Assembly (NCBI GenBank): GCA_013695775.1
Contig: JACCZV010000102.1
Location: forward strand, 1 to 10,762
Direction of reading: 5' to 3'
Origin: Chitinophagales bacterium
Lineage (GTDB): Bacteria > Bacteroidota > Bacteroidia > Chitinophagales > UBA10324
Length of the DNA: 10,762 bases
In this document: one piece after another, positions 6,697-10,762 of the stretch
How the letters are laid out: every line of letters begins with the position of its first letter
Numbering within the stretch: the first letter of the stretch is position 1
Position numbers and translations under genes: made by a program
The notes under the pieces: model-generated
Databases searched by the model: none
What the model was told of the DNA's origin: nothing
What the model saw: only the letters and a program-made list of their open reading frames with translations

Positions 6697-8295
6697 ATGA
6701 AACTGCAGGAAGAGATTAATAGAAGAAGAACCTTTGCCATCATCAGTCACCCGGATGCGGGAAAAACGACGCTCACAGAAAAATTTTTGTTATATGGTGG
6801 CGCCATCCAGGTAGCCGGTGCTGTGCAGTCGAATAAGATTCGCAAGTCGGCCACCTCTGATTTTATGGAGATAGAGAGGCAGCGGGGCATATCAGTAGCC
6901 ACATCAGTGATGACATTTGAATACAGCAGTGTGCTTATCAACTTGCTTGATACCCCTGGCCATAAGGATTTTGCGGAGGATACCTATCGCACGCTTACTG
7001 CAGTGGACAGCGTGATATTGGTTATTGACTCGGTGAAGGGTGTAGAGACACAAACAAAAAAGCTGATGGAAGTATGCAGAATGCGCAAGACCCCGGTGAT
7101 TGTTTTTATTAATAAAATGGATCTTGAAGGGCGGGACCCTTTTGATTTGCTGGATGAGCTGGAGAAGATGCTTGACATCAAGGTTCAGCCATTAAGCTGG
7201 CCAATTAACAAAGGATCCGAATTCAAAGGGGTCTACAACCTTTTTGATAAAACCCTCCAATTGTTTTCACCTGAAAAGCAGACCATAGAAAAAGACAGAA
7301 TAGAAATTGATGAATTAAATGATCCACTACTCGATGAAATAATTCTGCGCGATGCAGATCAACTGCGCGAAGACGTATCGTTGCTAAGTGGTGTTTATCC
7401 AGGGTTTGATGTGGAGGAGTATCTTGCCGCCACCATTGCACCGGTGTTTTTTGGAAGTGCGCGAAATAATTTCGGAGTGAAGGAATTGCTTGACACTTTC
7501 ATACGCATTGCACCTCTTCCTGAAAGCAGGGAGACAGACATACGCATAGTGGAACCGGATGAAGAAAATTTTACCGGCTTTGTATTTAAAATTCACGCGA
7601 ATATTGATCCTAAACACCGAAATCGCATTGCTTTTGTGAGGATAGTCTCTGGTAAATTTGAGCGCAACAAATTCATTCATCATTGCAGGTTAAACAAAGA
7701 ATTGAAATTCAGCAGCCCAGCCACTTTCATGGCTTCGGCAAGAAATATTATTGACGAAGCTTACCCTGGTGATGTGATCGGGTTGTATGATACGGGCAAC
7801 TTTAAGATTGGAGATAGCTTATCAGAGGGAGAAAAGTTGCAGTTCAGAGGTATACCAAGCTTCTCACCGGAAATTTTTAAAGAGCTCATCAACAGAGACC
7901 CGATGAAAACCAAGCAGCTTGACAAGGGGATTGAACAACTCACAGAAGAGGGAGTGGCTCAGCTATTTTATCAGCAGCATGGCAGCAAGAGAGTTGTTGG
8001 TGTGGTAGGTGACCTTCAGTTTGAAGTCATACAATATCGTTTAAAGAATGAGTATAGTGCCTCATGTGAATTTGTACCGAAAGATATTTACAAGGCCTGC
8101 TGGATCACCTCGAATGATAAAAAGAAGCTCGATGAATTCATTCGATTTAAATCACAGAATGTCTTTACAGATAAAGATGAACACCTGGTATTTCTCGCTC
8201 CTTCCGAGTGGCTGCTAAACGTAACCCGGGAAGCCAATCCGGAGATAACTTTTCATATGACCTCGGAATTTAAGACAGAGAGGGTGGTGGCCTGA
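6697..8295 (+). CDS. prfC: Peptide chain release factor 3
   Basis: RF3 is a translational GTPase that removes RF1 or RF2 from the ribosome after peptide release and uses the ribosome as its partner. The 532 residues match the family length of about 525-535. Motifs: G1 P-loop SHPDAGKTT (17-25), switch I region ending in RQRGIS (61-66), G3 DTPGHKDF (85-92) and G4 NKMD (139-142). The G5 region near QPLSWPINKG (165-174) is of the type seen in RF3 rather than in EF-G. The rest holds the beta-barrel domain 2 (GFVFKIHANIDPKHRNRIAF) and domain 3 (GVVGDLQFEVIQYRLKNEY). The start is ATG at 6697; an ATG at 6690 is out of frame. It is a single-gene unit convergent with the GH3 gene, with a 65-base gap that shows no convincing terminator. 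Confidence 0.98.
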   Translation: MKLQEEINRRRTFAIISHPDAGKTTLTEKFLLYGGAIQVAGAVQSNKIRKSATSDFMEIERQRGISVATSVMTFEYSSVLINLLDTPGHKDFAEDTYRTLTAVDSVILVIDSVKGVETQTKKLMEVCRMRKTPVIVFINKMDLEGRDPFDLLDELEKMLDIKVQPLSWPINKGSEFKGVYNLFDKTLQLFSPEKQTIEKDRIEIDELNDPLLDEIILRDADQLREDVSLLSGVYPGFDVEEYLAATIAPVFFGSARNNFGVKELLDTFIRIAPLPESRETDIRIVEPDEENFTGFVFKIHANIDPKHRNRIAFVRIVSGKFERNKFIHHCRLNKELKFSSPATFMASARNIIDEAYPGDVIGLYDTGNFKIGDSLSEGEKLQFRGIPSFSPEIFKELINRDPMKTKQLDKGIEQLTEEGVAQLFYQQHGSKRVVGVVGDLQFEVIQYRLKNEYSASCEFVPKDIYKACWITSNDKKKLDEFIRFKSQNVFTDKDEHLVFLAPSEWLLNVTREANPEITFHMTSEFKTERVVA

Positions 8296-8360
8296 TGATA
8301 TACTTCAATCTGCAGGCTTGTGGAGTGCAACACTATTCCAACCCAAAGAAAAGGTTCACT

Positions 8361-9878
8361 TTAATTTGCCGGTGCCCCTTTTGATACCCATTGCTGCAAG
8401 GCATCAGCCAACTGCCGGTCATTGCTGAGACGGGGTATTTTATTTTGTCCGCCAAGCTTGCCAATTGATTTCATGTAATTTCGAAAGCCATCATGCTGAA
8501 TGAGTGTGATTTTGAGAGGCTGCAATATATTTCCAGATATAAGATCATCGTAATAAATATTTTTCTTTCTAAGATATTGATCTACTCTCTGTCGTATAGA
8601 ATCGAGTGGAACCGGGGGATTTGTAAACTCCACGAACCATTCGTGATAAGGCAAGCCATGATCTGGTGGATTTACCTGCGGAGCTACGGTGAATTCTATA
8701 ACTTCTAAACTATCCTCACCGGCAGCCATCATTAAAGCCGATTCAACCTCCTCGCTAATTACATGTTCCCCAAAGGCAGAGATAAAGTGTTTCGTGCGGC
8801 CTGTAACTATGATCCTGTAAGGATTTTTTGAAACAAACTTTATTGTATCGCCTATTGAATAGGCCCACAGCCCCGCATTTGAGCTGATGACTATTGCATA
8901 ATTCCTGCCTGTATCTACTTCTTTCAATTGCATGCGGTCAGGATTTTCAGAGAAGATCTGGTCGGCAGGAACAAACTCAAAAAAAATTCCTGAATCCACG
9001 TTTAGAAGTAACCCCTCCTCTTTCTGTGAAGATTGAAATGCAATAAATCCTTCGGAGGCGGGATAGGTTTCAATCGAGTCAATATTTTTACCTATGGATT
9101 TAAAAAGCTTTGCCTTATATGGTTCAAAATTCACCCCTCCATAAACAAGCAATGATAAATTAGGAAACATCTCAAGAATCGTCTTTTTACCACTCTTCTC
9201 CAGCAGCTTTTCAAAGTACATCTGTATCCAGGGTGGTATTCCGCTTACGAGTGTCATGTCCTGGTTCCATGTTTCTTCCACTATTTTCTCTAGTTTTTCC
9301 TCCCAGTCTTCGATACAATTGGTTTGAAATGAGGGCAACTGGCTTCCCCGCAAGTAACGTGGCACATGATGGTTCACAATTCCTGAAAGGCGGCCTGTTA
9401 AGATGTCTCCCGTTTTATCTAACTCTGGATTTCCTGATAAGAAAATCATCTTGCCATTTACAAATCGGATGTTGCCTGTTTCGGCAATGTACATCAGCAG
9501 TGCGTTGCGGGCAGAATCTATGTGATTTGGAATGGAATCTCGTGTGATCGGAATGTATTTTACTCCGGAAGTAGTGCCGGATGATTTAGCGAAATAAAGT
9601 GGCCTCCCTTTCCATAGAATGCTTTCGCCGCCATTTTTGACCTGTTCTATGTAGGGCAGGATGTCCTCATAATCAGATATGGGAACCTGCCGGGTAAAGT
9701 CTTCATATGTTATTATACTTTCGAATTTATGTTCTTTACCGAATATAGTTTTCCTTCCATCATGAAGGAGTTTGTGAAAAAGATATTCCTGCATCCTTGT
9801 TGTGTCCTTAGCCCACTTCATAATCTGACGCTGCACTACGGCGGCATATGGCCGTGCAAGAATGGATTTAACACTCAT
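8361..9878 (-). CDS. GH3-family acyl-adenylate-forming protein
   Basis: This is a bacterial member of the GH3 family, adenylate-forming enzymes of the ANL superfamily; plant members join amino acids to jasmonate or auxin, while bacterial substrates are unknown. It has 505 residues, normal for the family. Visible motifs: the phosphate-binding loop SSGTTSG (99-105), YGGVNFEPYKAKL (246-258), TYPASEGF (271-278), GLWAYSIGDTIKF (336-348), the hinge-like GRTKHFISAFGEHV (360-373) and the C-terminal KLGGQNKIPRLSNDR (474-488). No membrane segment or signal peptide is seen, so it is cytoplasmic. The start is ATG at 9878. The names sometimes given to it (auxin-responsive promoter protein) are historical and do not describe a bacterial role. 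No biosynthetic partner gene lies beside it. A TACCTTTA box just upstream differs from the -7 consensus at one base. Confidence 0.92.
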   Translation of the reverse strand: MSVKSILARPYAAVVQRQIMKWAKDTTRMQEYLFHKLLHDGRKTIFGKEHKFESIITYEDFTRQVPISDYEDILPYIEQVKNGGESILWKGRPLYFAKSSGTTSGVKYIPITRDSIPNHIDSARNALLMYIAETGNIRFVNGKMIFLSGNPELDKTGDILTGRLSGIVNHHVPRYLRGSQLPSFQTNCIEDWEEKLEKIVEETWNQDMTLVSGIPPWIQMYFEKLLEKSGKKTILEMFPNLSLLVYGGVNFEPYKAKLFKSIGKNIDSIETYPASEGFIAFQSSQKEEGLLLNVDSGIFFEFVPADQIFSENPDRMQLKEVDTGRNYAIVISSNAGLWAYSIGDTIKFVSKNPYRIIVTGRTKHFISAFGEHVISEEVESALMMAAGEDSLEVIEFTVAPQVNPPDHGLPYHEWFVEFTNPPVPLDSIRQRVDQYLRKKNIYYDDLISGNILQPLKITLIQHDGFRNYMKSIGKLGGQNKIPRLSNDRQLADALQQWVSKGAPAN

Positions 9879-10136
9879 TCTATAAAGGTATAAGGTAAAG
9901 TGGTAGTGCGTGCGATATTAAGTAGTAAAACAAATGTGAAAAATCTACCCCATGTGGTGCCATAACATCCCAATATCAATCTTCATGTTAGGGTGATACC
10001 CCAAATTATAGGTCAAATTTTGCATAAAAAGCAGTTGTATACTATATAATGTTAATAATCTGCAACCACAATATCAACCTGGTGGCATATAACTTGTACA
10101 TTCGCGCACTTAATCTTTAACATAAAACAACCCATT

Positions 10137-10397
10137 ATGAAAAAATTAAAACTTGTTGCAGGTATGTTAGTCATTGGCACTGCCATGACTGTAAGCTATC
10201 CAACTTTAGCACAAACCGACAACACTAACATGGCGACTCAGGCAGATGATATGAATGATCTTGATGATGATGATGGAGCTGACTATGGCTGGATCGGATT
10301 AATAGGTCTGGCAGGCTTAGCCGGGTTGCTAAGGAAGAAGGACACGACTACGAATACCGTATTGGATTCGGATAGACGCAATGTCCCAAACCGATAA
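10137..10397 (+). CDS. Small secreted or membrane protein with a GxxG repeat (WGxxGxxG-like)
   Basis: This 86-residue protein has no known function but a clear layout. Residues 1-25 are a signal peptide (MKKLKLVAGMLVIG..., probable cleavage after TLA). An acidic linker follows (DDMNDLDDDDGAD, 37-49), then a hydrophobic segment YGWIGLIGLAGLAGLL (50-65) with Gly at every third position (51, 54, 57, 60, 63), and a basic cluster RKK (66-68). Acidic linker, Gly-rich hydrophobic helix and basic stop resemble WGxxGxxG-type small proteins and, more loosely, C-terminal sorting signals such as GlyGly-CTERM. Here Tyr replaces the first Trp and a 17-residue polar tail follows the basic cluster. The gene stands alone, ends in a strong terminator, and has a 258-base upstream region where I see only a weak TAACTTG box near 10090. 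The start ATG at 10137 fits the signal peptide. Confidence 0.8.
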   Translation: MKKLKLVAGMLVIGTAMTVSYPTLAQTDNTNMATQADDMNDLDDDDGADYGWIGLIGLAGLAGLLRKKDTTTNTVLDSDRRNVPNR

Positions 10398-10406
10398 AAG
10401 ATTTCT

Positions 10407-10446
10407 AAAAAATCCCCTCCGATGATATTTGGGGGGGATTTTTTTT
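10407..10446. terminator. Bidirectional intrinsic terminator
   Basis: The arm TCCCCTCC (10413-10420) pairs with GGGGGGGA (10431-10438), with one G-U pair, across a 10-base loop. It is flanked by six A residues on the left and eight T residues on the right, so it reads as a terminator on both strands. It begins 10 bases after the small-protein stop codon on the plus strand and lies 45 bases past the tRNA-Val 3' end on the minus strand, so it probably ends both transcripts. Confidence 0.9.
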
Positions 10447-10490
10447 GCCCTTACCTCAAGGTAACGATTTATTAATCTGTTATTACCATG

Positions 10491-10565
10491 TGGGAACTAC
10501 TGGGTTCGAACCAGTGACCCTCTGCTTGTAAGGCAGATGCTCTGAACCAGCTGAGCTAAGCTCCC
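10491..10565 (-). tRNA. tRNA-Val (anticodon UAC)
   Basis: The 75-base minus-strand gene folds into a full cloverleaf. The acceptor GGGAGCT pairs with AGTTCCC (one G-U). The D arm is GCTC/GAGC with GG in its loop. The anticodon arm TCTGC/GCAGA carries loop CTTACAA, giving anticodon TAC. The variable loop is GGGTC, the T arm ACTGG/CCAGT with loop TTCGAAC, and the discriminator is A. The 3' CCA is not encoded and must be added after transcription. It is read from the promoter at 10645-10675 through the tRNA remnant and ends at the bidirectional terminator. Confidence 0.97.
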
Positions 10566-10596
10566 TATTTATTTTATACTAAAAGAACATCTATTT

Positions 10597-10635
10597 ATAA
10601 ACTCCTGACCCCTGAACCAGATGAGCTAAGCTCCC
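10597..10635 (-). pseudogene. Decayed tRNA remnant lacking its anticodon arm
   Basis: The first 24 bases (10635-10612) match the 5' end of the neighbouring tRNA-Val, from acceptor strand GGGAGCT through the D-loop GGTTCAG, with a single mismatch (T for G in the D-loop). The sequence then passes directly to GGGTCA, the variable-loop position in the intact gene, and to AGGAGTT, which looks like the 5' strand of a T arm. The missing part is the 3' D-stem strand and the whole anticodon arm, and no T-arm 3' strand or acceptor 3' strand follows. The T-stem (AGGAG) differs from that of tRNA-Val (ACTGG), so the ancestor may have been a different tRNA of the same transcript. It cannot make a functional tRNA. 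Confidence 0.7.
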
Positions 10636-10644
10636 TAACGATGC

Positions 10645-10675
10645 CAAAAGTAATCTTGATTTTTGATTGTACAAA
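10645..10675 (-). promoter_or_regulatory. Promoter of the tRNA-Val transcript
   Basis: On the minus strand TTTG (10675-10672), 19 bases, then TACTTTTG (10652-10645) match the Bacteroidota sigma-A consensus TTTG-N19-TAnnTTTG exactly. Transcription should start near 10640, a few bases before the GGGAG of the tRNA remnant, and continue into tRNA-Val. This is the strongest promoter match I found in the window. Confidence 0.75.
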
Positions 10676-10762
10676 TAAGATGTGGATTAAGTATGTGATG
10701 TGAGAGCTAAATTTCCATATCTGTTATAGAAAGTTCTAAGGATATTTCCCACATTATTATTT

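Noticed and set aside
8310..8345. Imperfect hairpin between the convergent prfC and GH3 genes
   Set aside because: The pairing needs several bulges and G-U pairs and no T-run follows on either side.
9963..9990. Inverted repeat TAACAT/ATGTTA and the repeated AATATCAA words in the 9879-10136 intergenic region
   Set aside because: The elements are six to eight bases long in AT-rich sequence, with no consistent placement relative to a promoter; a chance origin is likely.
10488..10754. ATGTGGGAA at 10488-10496 and its inverted copy at 10746-10754 flanking the tRNA region, as mobile element ends
   Set aside because: The nine-base match includes the tRNA 3' end itself, there is no transposase or integrase, and no target duplication is seen.
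10707..10762. Open minus-strand frame entering from the right edge and ending in TAG at 10707
   Set aside because: It offers only 18 codons with no recognisable content; it may be the tail of a neighbouring gene but cannot be supported from this window.

Overview
The window comes from a Bacteroidota chromosome, probably Cytophagales, Chitinophagales or a relative. Three things point there. A secreted protein carries a C-terminal type IX secretion (T9SS) sorting domain. Several upstream regions carry the Bacteroidota -7 promoter box TAnnTTTG; one has the full TTTG-N19-TAnnTTTG form. The gene set also fits: an ECF sigma factor with a Bacteroidota-type anti-sigma partner, a bacterial GH3 protein, a PA0069-family radical SAM protein and a WGxxGxxG-like small protein. 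The window is mostly ordinary chromosomal sequence. I see no insertion sequence, CRISPR array, phage module or defence island.

Layout. Bases 1-1149 (minus strand) hold an ECF sigma factor overlapping a single-pass anti-sigma-like protein; a third gene may start at the left edge. Exodeoxyribonuclease III (1244-2023, minus) follows and diverges from a short plus-strand pair: a secreted YCF48/BNR-repeat T9SS cargo protein (2119-3396) and, 26 bases on, a Wzz-type polysaccharide chain-length protein (3423-4400). The Wzz gene converges on an FkbM-type SAM methyltransferase (4413-5330, minus), with a small hairpin covering both stop codons. A radical SAM protein (5502-6578, minus) diverges from peptide chain release factor 3 (6697-8295, plus); a GC palindrome lies between them. 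The release factor gene converges on a GH3-family protein (8361-9878, minus).

The right end has a small secreted or membrane protein with a Gly-every-third-residue segment (10137-10397, plus), a strong bidirectional terminator, and tRNA-Val(UAC) on the minus strand. Upstream of the tRNA is a decayed tRNA remnant that has lost its anticodon arm. It sits directly behind the best promoter in the window.

How genes may work together: the sigma and anti-sigma proteins form a regulatory pair. The T9SS cargo, Wzz protein and FkbM methyltransferase could all act on the cell surface, as cargo anchored to polysaccharide, control of chain length and glycan methylation, but no glycosyltransferase or polymerase is nearby to confirm this. 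The remaining genes (DNA repair, translation termination, radical SAM, GH3) look like independent single-gene units. The most notable observations are the tRNA remnant under an apparently intact promoter, the glycine-repeat small protein, and the pairing of a T9SS cargo with a chain-length protein.
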